56,601 nucleotides of DNA, from positions 1 to 56,601 of IMG/VR virus record IMGVR_UViG_3300032240_001377, one strand, 5' to 3'. The DNA is from a virus. Each line of letters opens with the position of its first letter. Positions within the stretch are counted from its first letter, which is position 1. The notes below the pieces were generated by a model, which saw nothing but the letters and a program-made list of their open reading frames with translations, was not told where the DNA came from and made no database searches. A program made the position numbers and the translations under genes. Shown piece by piece: positions 27,340 through 34,847 of this stretch.

Positions 27340-28127
27340 ACAACAGGGGCCAGTGCCAGGTACGCCTTCTGTTCCATGTGCGCCCACTCGGCCACCTCGA
27401 ACTGGCCTTTCAATCCATGGGTGGCGGCCAGGTTGTGGTACTCATGCTGCCCTGTCTGGGCCTTCCGCATGTACACCTTTGGTTGTCCAAGAGGGGGATT
27501 GGCCAGCTCGTCCACGGTAACCGAGTGGTCCTTGAACCTGTCCTGTACCAGCCCACCCCAGAACACCTCAATGAACTGGTCGCTCCGTTGCTTGGCGTTC
27601 TGGCATTGGGACACGTAGGCGTCCCGGAGCATCTGGGCCGTCACCTTCTCTGGACGCCAAGCCACCACATCGGTCAGTATGGTGAACTTGTTGAAGAACC
27701 TGGCCGAGGCACGGGCGAACGACAGCATCTTCGGCTGGCCAGGCACCACGATCCACTTGTCCTGGTCCTTGAACGGGTCCAGTAGGAGGGACTGGATGCC
27801 GTCCAATGGGATCAGCCGTTGACTCAGCTTGACCGCTACATCCGCTCCCACTTGAGAAGCAAAGGCCGCCCCGTTGATGAAGGCTTGAAGGTCGCCGGAC
27901 GTGTGGGACCTACGGTGGGGCGGGCACATGTACGAGCATCCGTGGGTGCGGGCAATCTGTTCGATGGCGCCTGATTCCTGGGACCGGTCGTCCGACAGCA
28001 GGATGGGCACATCCTCCCCGAACACCTTCCGGCACTGGACCACATTCAACTCGATGAAGTCTGGCAGCCGGTAGCAGCCGATGGTGATGGCTATGGATGG
28101 GGTCATTTGGTTGTTACTTCCTGTCAT
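27336..28127 (-). CDS. Glycosyltransferase-like protein (GT-A fold)
   Basis: About 263 residues from the ATG at 28127; an ATG at 28106 is the alternative. IAITIGCYRLPDFIELN and VPILLSDDRS, with the Asp pair in DxD position near residue 45, match GT-A type transferases, and VAVKLSQR is a later conserved block in related phage proteins. Unlike the cassette at the left end, this one lies in the early region next to the integrase. It might modify phage DNA bases or an intracellular target rather than surface glycan; this is conjecture. Confidence 0.6.
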   Translation of the reverse strand: MTGSNNQMTPSIAITIGCYRLPDFIELNVVQCRKVFGEDVPILLSDDRSQESGAIEQIARTHGCSYMCPPHRRSHTSGDLQAFINGAAFASQVGADVAVKLSQRLIPLDGIQSLLLDPFKDQDKWIVVPGQPKMLSFARASARFFNKFTILTDVVAWRPEKVTAQMLRDAYVSQCQNAKQRSDQFIEVFWGGLVQDRFKDHSVTVDELANPPLGQPKVYMRKAQTGQHEYHNLAATHGLKGQFEVAEWAHMEQKAYLALAPVV

Positions 28128-28128
28128 A

Positions 28129-28296
28129 TCATTCCATAACCGCATACACCACCATCAACGGCCCGCACGCCACCGCCCCGATCACATCGCCTATCCTGTC
28201 CCAGAACAGGAAGTGGCAGACTACCATGGGGATGATCCATACAGCCAACCACAGGATGGCCAGGATGTAGAGGACTGCTCGGATGGTGGATTTCAT
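28129..28296 (-). CDS. Small membrane protein, two transmembrane helices
   Basis: A 55-residue protein. After a short MKSTIR start come VLYILAILWLAVWIIPMVV and, near the end, VIGAVACGPLMVVYAV, two hydrophobic helices joined by an FWDRIGD loop. Its ATG overlaps the integrase stop. Early small membrane proteins of phages often act in superinfection exclusion; a holin role is possible but unlikely in this location. Confidence 0.6.
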   Translation of the reverse strand: MKSTIRAVLYILAILWLAVWIIPMVVCHFLFWDRIGDVIGAVACGPLMVVYAVME

Positions 28297-29252
28297 TTTA
28301 CGTTCCTCTCGGAATACTTGGTCAGTGCATCCCCCATGGACTCCCGGATCAGCTCCGGATCCCGGTCCACGTAGGACATGAACATCTTCGGGTCCTTGTG
28401 CCCGACAATCTGGCAGCCCACCAATGGATTGATGCCACCATTGGCCAACCGGGTAATCAGTCCTCTCCGGAATGAATGGGGGGTGAACCCGCGAGCCCGC
28501 AGGCCCGACTTGTTCAGGGCCGCATTCATGCGCTGGATGAATCGCCGGTTGCTCACATCGAGCCAAGCATGGGGGTGGACGTACTCCACGTTGGGCACGT
28601 TGGGCCAGAGGTAGCGGTCCCTGTCCCGCTTGGTGGCGCGGTCACGGATCATCCCAGCCAGCTGACAACAGGGATCCACCGGGATGATGCATGGCTTGTC
28701 GTAGTTTCGGATCTTCTGGCGGACCTTCTGGATGATCCACCGCTCCATGTCCACCTCCTCCCACAACAGCCCCGCCGCGTCCACCAGGGCCAGACCGGTG
28801 TTGAACATGAGGCAGTACAGCCAGTGGGAGTTGGGATCCTTGTCGTGGTCCAGCAGGATCCGGTACTCCCGTTCCATGACGGGAGGATGGAAGATGGGCT
28901 TCTTGGCAGGAGGCGGACGGATGCCATTGGCTGGGCTGTTCCGGCAGTACCCAGCCATGACCAGCCAAGCGCAGAACTGCTTCACCCCAGCCCATTCCAC
29001 GCTGCCACCAGCCCCTTCCCGGGTACGGATCAGGTGGTCCCGGTAGGCCAGCAGGTTGGGCCGGCTCAATGGACGCCCAGCCAGGAACAGTTCAAGGTTT
29101 TTGACGCAGTATCCAATCCTCCCAAGGGACGATTCGGTCAGTTCCGTCCGCCTCTCGGCCAGGAACTCCTTGGCCAAGTCGAACAGGGACGGCATCCGGA
29201 CCACCTCCCGCAATGGGGGCAATGGTTCCACCACCAGTTCCAGTTCGTTCAT
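28293..29252 (-). CDS. Tyrosine recombinase (integrase) lacking the first catalytic Arg
   Basis: A 319-residue protein with an N-terminal SAM-like core-binding domain (about 20-105) and a C-terminal catalytic domain. It has HSFRR (259-263, giving catalytic His and Arg II), GHKD (284-287) and the nucleophile Tyr in SYVD (Y294). At the Arg I position, normally TGxR, it reads TGLALVD (152-158) with Ala at 155. IntDOT-type integrases of Bacteroides also lack Arg I and remain active. The enzyme suggests a temperate lifestyle or dimer resolution; no attachment site or excisionase could be identified. Confidence 0.8.
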   Translation of the reverse strand: MNELELVVEPLPPLREVVRMPSLFDLAKEFLAERRTELTESSLGRIGYCVKNLELFLAGRPLSRPNLLAYRDHLIRTREGAGGSVEWAGVKQFCAWLVMAGYCRNSPANGIRPPPAKKPIFHPPVMEREYRILLDHDKDPNSHWLYCLMFNTGLALVDAAGLLWEEVDMERWIIQKVRQKIRNYDKPCIIPVDPCCQLAGMIRDRATKRDRDRYLWPNVPNVEYVHPHAWLDVSNRRFIQRMNAALNKSGLRARGFTPHSFRRGLITRLANGGINPLVGCQIVGHKDPKMFMSYVDRDPELIRESMGDALTKYSERNVK

Positions 29253-29267
29253 GCCAGAACAGCCTTC

Positions 29268-29296
29268 TCCATGGAGGCTAAAGCGTCAAGCGTCAA
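29268..29296 (-). promoter_or_regulatory. Weak candidate promoter before integrase
   Basis: Two TTGACG hexamers lie seven bases apart on the minus strand (29296-29291 and 29289-29284). The first has CATGGA at 17 bases. This places start near 29261, about ten bases before the integrase ATG. The -10 is poor. Confidence 0.25.
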
Positions 29297-29300
29297 CTTG

Positions 29301-29546
29301 CTATCCGGGTGGTCCCAGTAGGCCGAGATGAATGGTAGCTTGGACGGTGATCCATTGATCCACAGGAAGATGGACTTGGTGGCTGGCCAGTTCAAGGCTA
29401 GCACAGTTCTCCTCCGTCAGATGACATTCAGCTAGCTGGCGCAAGGCAAACTCCATACGTTCCAGCTTGTCCGCTGCCAGTAGCCGATCATCCAAGCTCT
29501 CATAGGCGCTCTCACGCAGCCATTGGACTAGTTCCTTGTTGGTCAT
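29301..29546 (-). CDS. Small hypothetical protein
   Basis: An 81-residue acidic helical protein (MTNKELVQWLRESAYES...), with DDRLLAADKLERMEFALRQL as an amphipathic core. Similar short proteins with a dRLL-AAD-LE pattern are common in phage early regions. Start chosen by the ATGA overlap with the upstream gene. Function unknown. Confidence 0.6.
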   Translation of the reverse strand: MTNKELVQWLRESAYESLDDRLLAADKLERMEFALRQLAECHLTEENCASLELASHQVHLPVDQWITVQATIHLGLLGPPG

Positions 29547-29710
29547 CGGTCCTTCCTCCTTCTCCAAGTGGACGGGCCGTAGTCCCGTCGCTTCATGGCC
29601 GCGTCAACCTGTCGCTTGGTCTCGGACGGTTTGTCCAGTGGGGCCATACCCTCCCCGCGCATCTGCATGGACCGGTGCAGGCAGGGTTTAGTCGAGTTCG
29701 ATTCTTTCAT
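29543..29710 (-). CDS. Small basic protein
   Basis: A 55-residue protein with a strongly basic end (AAMKRRDYG...TWRRRKDR). The ATG at 29710 is preferred because upstream sequence in frame is low-complexity and overlaps other genes. It may bind nucleic acid. It overlaps the gene before it by 23 bases and the next by four. Confidence 0.45.
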   Translation of the reverse strand: MKESNSTKPCLHRSMQMRGEGMAPLDKPSETKRQVDAAMKRRDYGPSTWRRRKDR

Positions 29711-29849
29711 GGTGGAACAGTTTTCCTTTAGCTGCGATTTGTATGTGGATTCCGAGGATGAAGCCGGCCTTGCAGTAATCCGACAGGACCTTGACCGCCT
29801 CGGCGGCTGTTGGGTAGCTGGTGATCTGTTTTGAATCAACGAGGTACAA
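29688..29849 (-). CDS. Small hypothetical protein
   Basis: About 53 residues from a TTG start at 29849, one base after the upstream stop. YLVDSKQITSYPTAAEAVKVL has the look of a compact alpha/beta domain, followed by a hydrophobic FILGIHIQIAAKG. The exact start is uncertain because no ATG lies near the junction. Confidence 0.4.
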   Translation of the reverse strand: MYLVDSKQITSYPTAAEAVKVLSDYCKAGFILGIHIQIAAKGKLFHHERIELD

Positions 29850-29850
29850 C

Positions 29851-30030
29851 CTAACCTGACTTGAGTCTGGCCTTGTAGGCCCTGTTGCGGGCGAGCCGTC
29901 GCTGGTTGCCCCGTTCCCAAGCATCTGGCTTGAGCCAGGTTTCAAGGAATCGCCCACCGCTCTTGTAGTATTGAACGAACCGCATCCCGTCCCGTCTCCT
30001 GTCCCCGTACTTGTGGATGGTCTCATTCAC
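29851..30030 (-). CDS. Small basic protein
   Basis: A 59-residue, Arg-rich protein starting at GTG in a GTGA overlap. The sequence RFVQYYKSGGRFLETWLKP is followed by RRLARNRAYKARLKSG. The charge suggests RNA or DNA binding. Not recognised. Confidence 0.5.
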   Translation of the reverse strand: MNETIHKYGDRRRDGMRFVQYYKSGGRFLETWLKPDAWERGNQRRLARNRAYKARLKSG

Positions 30031-30287
30031 TTGTTCCTCCTGGCCTTGACCCATTCCAGCCGCCATTTGAAGTGCGAGAACCCGCCCGTCATCTTGGACA
30101 GCATGGCCGCGCTGATCCCGCTCCATTCCATCACCTGTGCCCGGCCAGCATCGGCCGCCATGGCATCCCAGATGGCCCACACCTGGTCTTTGGTGAACCG
30201 TTCCTGGCAACCGGGCTTCTTGGGTGTGCCGGGGAATGGGGGTAGTGGGATCAATGGCTTGGCCAGCCCTGTCTTGTTGGTAATCAC
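30027..30287 (-). CDS. HTH-like phage protein
   Basis: An 86-residue protein from a GTG start. After a Pro-rich lead comes FTKDQVWAIWDAMAADAGRA and MEWSGISAAMLSKMTG, which together resemble a helix-turn-helix with a conserved Trp core. DNA binding is likely; target unknown. Its start overlaps the stop of the membrane protein upstream. Confidence 0.5.
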   Translation of the reverse strand: MITNKTGLAKPLIPLPPFPGTPKKPGCQERFTKDQVWAIWDAMAADAGRAQVMEWSGISAAMLSKMTGGFSHFKWRLEWVKARRNK

Positions 30288-30448
30288 AGATAGCCTTTCT
30301 GCCTGCGGAACTGCTGCTTGATCTCATTGGCCTGTTGTTCAGCCTGGATCCGCTGGCTCCGGGACATCCGGTACATGTCCAGCCAGAAGGCGAAGATGGC
30401 TCCCAGCAGGAACCCGATGAAGGCGGCGAGGATGGTTTCAGTGGTCAT
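30284..30448 (-). CDS. Tiny single-pass membrane protein
   Basis: A 54-residue protein. The N-terminus forms one transmembrane helix (ILAAFIGFLLGAIFAFWL, about 6-23), followed by a basic, Gln-rich cytoplasmic tail (MSRSQRIQAEQQANEIKQQ). It ends in a GTGA overlap with the next gene, which supports real translation. Topology is N-out, C-in by the positive-inside rule. Function unknown. Confidence 0.6.
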   Translation of the reverse strand: MTTETILAAFIGFLLGAIFAFWLDMYRMSRSQRIQAEQQANEIKQQFRRQKGYL

Positions 30449-30531
30449 GGTTCATGGTTGTTCTTTGGTTTGGTCAGCCTTGCTTGGCCTCCCGCTTCTC
30501 CCGCGCCCAGCGGACGGGGAGATTCAGGTGG

Positions 30532-30831
30532 TCACATTCCGATCACTCGGCGAGCGTCCTTGGCCCATCCCGACAGGATTGGATTTCCGTCCGCATTCTC
30601 GGTTTCAACCCGCCAGATGGCCGCTTCAATCAAGGACCGCATCTCCTCGCGGTCTGGTGACGGCCGATCCACACCCATTCCCCTGGCCTTTGCCGCCATC
30701 TCCCTGGCCAACAGGAACGCACGGGCCGCTTCTGTTGGTTGCTTGGTCCTGAATGCCTCACTGTAGGCCGATTGAAGCGGCGCAAGACAGGCTTCCAAGG
30801 CTTCCAGCAGTTCGCTTTCCAAGGTGGTCAT
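30532..30831 (-). CDS. Hypothetical early protein
   Basis: A 99-residue all-helical protein (LESELLEALEACLAPL...), with a basic KARGMGVDRP turn and an amphipathic C-terminal helix. Start overlaps the upstream stop (ATGA). The 83 bases after it hold no gene of credible length. Not recognised. Confidence 0.6.
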   Translation of the reverse strand: MTTLESELLEALEACLAPLQSAYSEAFRTKQPTEAARAFLLAREMAAKARGMGVDRPSPDREEMRSLIEAAIWRVETENADGNPILSGWAKDARRVIGM

Positions 30832-31133
30832 TCCTGCCCCCTTACCTTGGCGATGGTGGAGCGGGCGGCAGCTAGAATGTCGGAGCAGGATGGTCCCTCC
30901 AACTCAAGCTGCTCCGCGATCTCTTCCAACGCCTCCAGCAACTCCGGCGCGGCGGCGATCAGGCGGGCGTTGGCGGCCATTTCAGAATTGGACGGCACTG
31001 GCCCAAACGCGGGATCGGAGCACAGTTCGCCAATCACAGTCCGACCCCCCAGCCCCCAGATAGTCACATCGTGCGTCAGATTCGTCCCGTTGCCGTAATT
31101 GCAACGCCACGGCCCCGGCGTATGCGTGTTCAT
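30828..31133 (-). CDS. Conserved phage hypothetical protein (HTPGPW / ANARLIAAAPELL)
   Basis: A 101-residue protein beginning NTHTPGPW and containing ANARLIAAAPELLEALEEI, a signature found in countless phage and prophage genes. The first half is a small beta unit, the second a helical hairpin. No biochemical function is established. The internal ATG at 31133 fits the family start and the ATGA overlap. Confidence 0.8.
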   Translation of the reverse strand: MNTHTPGPWRCNYGNGTNLTHDVTIWGLGGRTVIGELCSDPAFGPVPSNSEMAANARLIAAAPELLEALEEIAEQLELEGPSCSDILAAARSTIAKVRGQE

Positions 31134-31480
31134 CGCTGTGCCCCCTCGATCACGTCCAACCGGACGGCAGTTGATTCGGCAGAGAATGCCAGGACCAGCC
31201 AAGCCAGCCCCAGCAGGACCGTGATGGCCACCACGCCCAGCAGGATGCGCCGCCCGTCCTTGTAGTCCCGGTCAGCCAGGGCCGCACGGGTCTCGATGGG
31301 CAACAGTTTAACCTGTGCCAATGTCATCTTGCGGACGGTGGAACGGGATGGAAGGGCCGAGCCGTAGCCTGGAGCTGGACGGGTGGCCGGTTCGTTGTTG
31401 GGGTCAAAGCCAATCCAGTTGCGGAGGGCTTGGTTGGTTGGTGGGGTGGGGCAGACTTGCCGCCATGGATTCGGTTTCAT
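31130..31480 (-). CDS. Single-pass membrane protein
   Basis: From the ATG at 31480 the protein has 116 residues; an internal ATG at 31327 would give 65. A Pro-rich soluble front is followed by a basic stretch and a strong transmembrane helix, ILLGVVAITVLLGLAWLVLAF, near the C-terminus. The region just before the start is a CCAA/CCAACC simple repeat (31482-31501). Function unknown. Confidence 0.5.
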   Translation of the reverse strand: MKPNPWRQVCPTPPTNQALRNWIGFDPNNEPATRPAPGYGSALPSRSTVRKMTLAQVKLLPIETRAALADRDYKDGRRILLGVVAITVLLGLAWLVLAFSAESTAVRLDVIEGAQR

Positions 31481-31502
31481 TTTTGGTTGGTTGGTTGATT
31501 GG

Positions 31503-31778
31503 TTAGAACTCTTCCCGCGTGGTTCGCTCGCCCGGTGTGTACATCGTCGCCAGTTCCCGGGCCTGAGCCAGCACCCGGGCCGAGTGGCCGCGCTTGGTCC
31601 CGTAGTCCATGCGGACCCGGCCAAGGTGGGCCAGTACCTGGAACTTACCACAGGAACGCATGTCCCGGAAGCCGTCCCGCACCCGGAGGACATAGACGGC
31701 GCAAGTGGTTCCGAATCCCCTTGTCCTGGCCGTGCCCGTGGGGATTTGCGGGCAATGCACGATCACTTTTTCTTTCAT
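31503..31778 (-). CDS. Hypothetical early protein
   Basis: A 91-residue basic protein starting MKEKVIVHCPQ. It has scattered Cys (CPQ, TTCAVY, SCGKF) that might bind metal and an Arg-rich middle. It is followed after 22 bases, including a CCAA repeat, by the next gene. Not recognised. Confidence 0.5.
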   Translation of the reverse strand: MKEKVIVHCPQIPTGTARTRGFGTTCAVYVLRVRDGFRDMRSCGKFQVLAHLGRVRMDYGTKRGHSARVLAQARELATMYTPGERTTREEF

Positions 31779-31853
31779 GGGTTTTGTTTTTCAAAGGCTG
31801 GATTGACCGGACCACACTCCCCCGGCCGATCCAGGGAGCGGGATCCGATCACT

Positions 31854-32060
31854 TCACAGTTCCATCAACTCCCGCTGTAGGGCCGTACCGTAGTCGCGGA
31901 CATACGCCGTCACCTCGCCTTGCGTCCACGGCCCTACGCCGTCCCGGTGCGTCCTGGGAAGGTTCCCGTTTGTCTGGATGGAGAATGCGCGACAGTCGCC
32001 CAGCTTGACCCGGCAAACCTTGTTTCCGTTGCCGTCCATTCCGATTTTTTGGGTGGTCAT
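31854..32060 (-). CDS. Small conserved phage protein
   Basis: A 68-residue protein. KVCRVKLGDCRAFSIQTNGNL is a beta-hairpin pattern seen in many short phage proteins, followed by a GEVTAYVRDYGTALQREL helix. Its stop is followed by AAGTGATCGGA, a sequence shared with the gene ending at 32837. Function unknown. Confidence 0.6.
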   Translation of the reverse strand: MTTQKIGMDGNGNKVCRVKLGDCRAFSIQTNGNLPRTHRDGVGPWTQGEVTAYVRDYGTALQRELMEL

Positions 32061-32080
32061 CTGTGGAGTGTGTCAGTAGT

Positions 32081-32752
32081 TCACCAAACGAATCCAAGGC
32101 TTTCCACGTCGCGGCGGAAATCCGCCAGCAAAGCCGGAAGCCGGGCCAGGAGAGCCGCCCTCAACTCCGCAGGCTCCGCGCACAACTCCGCATCGGTGGC
32201 CTCAGGCCAGACCGCAGCACTCCGGGCCGCGTCCAGTTCCCGCGCCTTCCCTTCACCGGTCCGGCCGTACGGCTTCCATTCGCAGACGACAGGCGTGGGC
32301 TTCTTGGTAGAATAAACGTCCCGCACTTCAAGGTCTGGAATCACCAAAACCCAATTCGGGACGCCTTCAACGCCGCCGTTCTGCTTCCCTCGAGACGTGT
32401 GCTGCCGAAACTCACCGGCAAGCAATCCGTGGCAATCCCGGATTCCGGCATGATAAACGGTGTTCCCTACATAGTGCATCGGGCCGTCTGTGGAGCAAAG
32501 ATGCCATTTGATGAATGGAGCCAGTTCCGGGAACACGCGGGCAATGTCTTCATGCAGACAACCGCCGGCTTCGATGTCGTTCCGCCGCTTGCTGGCCGGC
32601 GTGACAACTACGGCGGTGATCGAAAACGTATTGTGCCCGTTCCCGCACTGGTCATCAAACCGAACGGTTGCGGTGATAGTGGCTCCAGACCCGTATCCCG
32701 TGACGGGGCGCGGTCCGTATGTTTTGAACTGGCTTTTTGTTGGTGTGCTCAT
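32081..32752 (-). CDS. Conserved phage hypothetical protein
   Basis: From the ATG at 32752 the protein has 223 residues. The N-terminal half is beta rich with NTFSITAVVVTPASKRR and a segment GGCLHEDIARVFPELAPFIKWHL plus STDGPMHYVGNTVYHA. This block is widespread in phages of many hosts. The C-terminal 70 residues are helical and acidic. No enzymatic residues are evident. A TTTCCTA motif lies about 50 bases upstream, beside CCGGGT repeats. Confidence 0.7.
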   Translation of the reverse strand: MSTPTKSQFKTYGPRPVTGYGSGATITATVRFDDQCGNGHNTFSITAVVVTPASKRRNDIEAGGCLHEDIARVFPELAPFIKWHLCSTDGPMHYVGNTVYHAGIRDCHGLLAGEFRQHTSRGKQNGGVEGVPNWVLVIPDLEVRDVYSTKKPTPVVCEWKPYGRTGEGKARELDAARSAAVWPEATDAELCAEPAELRAALLARLPALLADFRRDVESLGFVW

Positions 32753-32803
32753 GCGTTTCGATTTGTTGGTTTGTTTGGGCGGTATGCCCGGACCCGGTAA
32801 CCT

Positions 32804-32811
32804 TAGGAAAT
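32804..32811 (-). promoter_or_regulatory. TTTCCTA junction motif
   Basis: ATTTCCTA on the minus strand upstream of the gene starting at 32752. Spacing (about 50 bases) is longer than at the other copies. Confidence 0.4.
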
Positions 32812-32836
32812 GGATCCCCAAGGTCACCGCGTCCGA

Positions 32837-32986
32837 TCACTTGGCCGTTCGGATGAACTGGCGGAAATAGGCCACCGCTTCTTTGCGGGTGAAATCGTAA
32901 TAAGTTTTCCGGACAAGGTAACCGTTGACCATGGCGGACAGTTCAAGGGCTCCGGACGGGAAAAGGATGGTGGTTGTGATTTTCAT
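32837..32986 (-). CDS. Tiny hypothetical protein
   Basis: A 49-residue protein starting MKITTTILFPSGALELSAMV and ending with a basic helix around FTRKEAVAYFRQFIRTAK. A beta-beta-alpha fold is plausible. It starts 14 bases after the TTTCCTAG motif shared by its neighbours and is spaced like a real gene. Not recognised. Confidence 0.6.
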   Translation of the reverse strand: MKITTTILFPSGALELSAMVNGYLVRKTYYDFTRKEAVAYFRQFIRTAK

Positions 32987-33000
32987 TTGTCCCTATTGTC

Positions 33001-33008
33001 TAGGAAAT
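33001..33008 (-). promoter_or_regulatory. TTTCCTAG junction motif
   Basis: TGATTTCCTAGAC: the upstream stop codon overlaps the motif, and the next ATG follows 14 bases later. Confidence 0.5.
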
Positions 33009-33526
33009 CAGGCTTCCGGTTCATCGCACGGAACCAGGTTCTCCCCTTGCTGGCGGTTTAAACTTTCACACTTCATGCCGCACCCGTCGCAAGTGTCCTC
33101 CCCGAAAGCCGGGTCATTGTCGGAATCCTCCGGCCGGGTCCATTCCTCCCCGCACTTGCACCGATAAGAGACAACCCACCACCCGCCAAGTTCCAGATAG
33201 TGCTCGCCGTACACGTGCGCGGCATCGGTCAACTTCCGTCCCGTCTCGCCGTATCCATGATCCCAAAAGCCGGCCCCGTGGCGGTTACGAGTCAGCCAAA
33301 AATCGTGACCGTTTTGGCTGTCGTCGCCGGCACTGGCCAGCAAGTCCGCATTGGCTTCCTGGAAGTCACGGCAATCCGTTTCGGCCTGTTTGATAAAGTC
33401 ATCCGGGATGCGTGAAAGCATGTCCGGGCTTGCGTAGTATTCACCCGAGCCGGGGCAAGGGTCGGTTGTCCACAGTGCGGCTGTGAGATAGGCGGACAGG
33501 AAAGGATCGGAGGGGAGCGTTTTCAT
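33008..33526 (-). CDS. Conserved phage hypothetical protein with zinc ribbon
   Basis: A 172-residue protein. The first 115 residues match a very common phage family (FIKQAETDCRDF, GHDFWLTRNRHGAGFWDHGYG). The C-terminus adds a four-Cys zinc ribbon, YRCKCGEEW and DTCDGCGMKCE. It is preceded by TTTCCTAG ten bases before the ATG. Function unknown. Confidence 0.7.
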   Translation of the reverse strand: MKTLPSDPFLSAYLTAALWTTDPCPGSGEYYASPDMLSRIPDDFIKQAETDCRDFQEANADLLASAGDDSQNGHDFWLTRNRHGAGFWDHGYGETGRKLTDAAHVYGEHYLELGGWWVVSYRCKCGEEWTRPEDSDNDPAFGEDTCDGCGMKCESLNRQQGENLVPCDEPEA

Positions 33527-33536
33527 GCTTACAGTC

Positions 33537-33544
33537 TAGGAAAT
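33537..33544 (-). promoter_or_regulatory. TTTCCTAG junction motif
   Basis: AATTTCCTAGAC, ten bases before the ATG at 33526 and five bases after the stop of the upstream gene. Confidence 0.5.
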
Positions 33545-33548
33545 TGGG

Positions 33549-33950
33549 TCAACCGCACTGTTCATCCAGAGAGCCGTTGTTTTTGTGCCATTCTTCTAGC
33601 CTGTCCGCGTCCGTCTCAAATGCGTCCCGCTTGGCCTCTAGGGCGGATTCAAGTTCCTGGCCCTGTTCATCGGTCAACTCCCCGCGCCATAGTTCCCGGC
33701 CGGCATCGTCTAAAAGTTCCTCCGCATAGTCGCGGAAGTCCTGGATATTCTCCCGATGGGTGGAACCGTCGCACCCGTCCTCTGACGCTTTCCAGATACG
33801 GTTTGCCCTGTCTGGGTCTGAAATGAACAAGTCATTCCTAAGCCGCTCAGATTGCCACCGGCAAAACGCTTGCCCGTCATACTGCAAAAGCGCGGAAGTG
33901 GTGGCGGGGAGCCCTTCAATAAGGGCCTTCAATTCAAAGTAGTTTTTCAC
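33549..33950 (-). CDS. Hypothetical acidic protein
   Basis: A 133-residue protein using a GTG start. The long helical second half is strongly acidic (ELTDEQGQELESALEAKRDA). The start is fixed by TTTCCTAG nine bases upstream, the same spacing as other early genes. Net negative charge could mean DNA mimicry, but nothing specific supports it. Confidence 0.6.
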   Translation of the reverse strand: MKNYFELKALIEGLPATTSALLQYDGQAFCRWQSERLRNDLFISDPDRANRIWKASEDGCDGSTHRENIQDFRDYAEELLDDAGRELWRGELTDEQGQELESALEAKRDAFETDADRLEEWHKNNGSLDEQCG

Positions 33951-33958
33951 GGGATAGT

Positions 33959-34033
33959 CTAGGAAATGGCCATAATGGCCAGGATTAGGACGAAAAGGAG
34001 AAGGAAGGCGAGGGATTCCAAAAGGGGTTTCAT
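33959..34033 (-). CDS. Putative 24-residue membrane peptide
   Basis: MKPLLESLAFLLLFVLIL followed by AIMAIS is one complete hydrophobic helix with a charged N-terminus. It lies in the gap between two early genes, and its TAG stop is the TAG of the TTTCCTAG motif before the next gene. The fit into the gap supports it; length alone could be chance. Confidence 0.4.
   Translation of the reverse strand: MKPLLESLAFLLLFVLILAIMAIS
33960..33967 (-). promoter_or_regulatory. TTTCCTAG junction motif
   Basis: CATTTCCTAGAC, nine bases before the GTG at 33950. Confidence 0.5.
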
Positions 34034-34052
34034 TAGTGGAATGGGTTAGTGG

Positions 34053-34502
34053 TTACACTTCGGAAAGGAGGGAAGCGCCGGCCCCGTCGGCTTTTGCGAT
34101 GGCGACAATAAGTTCGATGTCCCGGGACGGTTCAAATTCCACCTCAGCAATCCAAGCGTAAGAAATATCCGCATATTCCCCGGCATTGCCCAGCGCAGTG
34201 TATTCGTTTTCCTCGGCTTCCTCGTGGGTAGGCTGAGGGTCAACAAGCAAGGAATCTCCGAGGCCGGAATCGATTAATTGATCCAATGCGTCCCCGTCAA
34301 AACGGGCCGTTACGGCGGCAATGGCGCCGAACTCGTTGCCGATTACATAAAGCTTCCCGTTGCCGTTTCGGTTTCCCGGATAGCCAATGAAACAATCAGC
34401 CCCGGAAACATTGATCCGGTCGTCGTCCATGGCGAACTGGCCAGCCGGACGGCAATGGAATGGGCCGCCGTTTTGCGCTTTTGTGTGAAGTGTGTATTTC
34501 AT
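34053..34502 (-). CDS. Hypothetical acidic early protein
   Basis: A 149-residue protein starting MKYTLHTKAQNGG at the ATG behind the TTTCCTA motif; longer in-frame sequence is low-complexity. It is beta rich in the first half, then acidic (HEEAEENEYTAL) and beta rich again. Net charge is about -20, similar to phage anti-defence mimics, though that is only a suggestion. Confidence 0.6.
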   Translation of the reverse strand: MKYTLHTKAQNGGPFHCRPAGQFAMDDDRINVSGADCFIGYPGNRNGNGKLYVIGNEFGAIAAVTARFDGDALDQLIDSGLGDSLLVDPQPTHEEAEENEYTALGNAGEYADISYAWIAEVEFEPSRDIELIVAIAKADGAGASLLSEV

Positions 34503-34514
34503 GGCTAGGAAGGT

Positions 34515-34522
34515 TAGGAAAT
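34515..34522 (-). promoter_or_regulatory. TTTCCTA junction motif
   Basis: TGATTTCCTAACC, overlapping the stop of the upstream gene and twelve bases before the ATG at 34502. Confidence 0.5.
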
Positions 34523-34722
34523 CAGGCTTTGCGGGGTTGAAATTCAAGGCACGGGCCGGACACGGAAGCGGAAACAAAAAAGTCAGAAAGGCGGAAAGCG
34601 GCCGGACGTTCCGCATCTGGAAAGGGGAGAATAGCGATGCATTCAAAGGGCTGGCCAGCAAACCGGACTTCCGTTTTTAGGCCAGTCCGTTGGAGGAAAT
34701 GGGCAAGGGTTTCGTTGTTCAC
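34522..34722 (-). CDS. Small early protein, first gene of leftward block
   Basis: A 66-residue protein from a GTG at 34722, placed nine bases after TTTCCTA. The frame stays open for another 400 bases upstream, but that part is only Leu/Pro/Ser low-complexity from the purine repeats. FAGQPFECIAILPFPDAERP suggests a small beta domain. Function unknown. Confidence 0.5.
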   Translation of the reverse strand: MNNETLAHFLQRTGLKTEVRFAGQPFECIAILPFPDAERPAAFRLSDFFVSASVSGPCLEFQPRKA

Positions 34723-34731
34723 GGTGGAAAG

Positions 34732-34739
34732 TAGGAAAT
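34732..34739 (-). promoter_or_regulatory. TTTCCTA junction motif
   Basis: CATTTCCTACTTTCC, nine bases before the GTG at 34722; this is the first copy of the leftward block. Confidence 0.5.
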
Positions 34740-34847
34740 GGGCGACCGGAGAATGTGGGCAAGGGTAGGGACTGGCGTCAATAGGCAAGTTTCCCGTACC
34801 AGCTCCCCAAGAACAGGACCGGCAAAGGGTAAAGGAGGAAGGAACCG

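Noticed and set aside
30449-30531. Short minus-strand peptide (HLNLPVRWAREKREAKQG)
   Set aside because: Protein-like but no usable start codon in frame.
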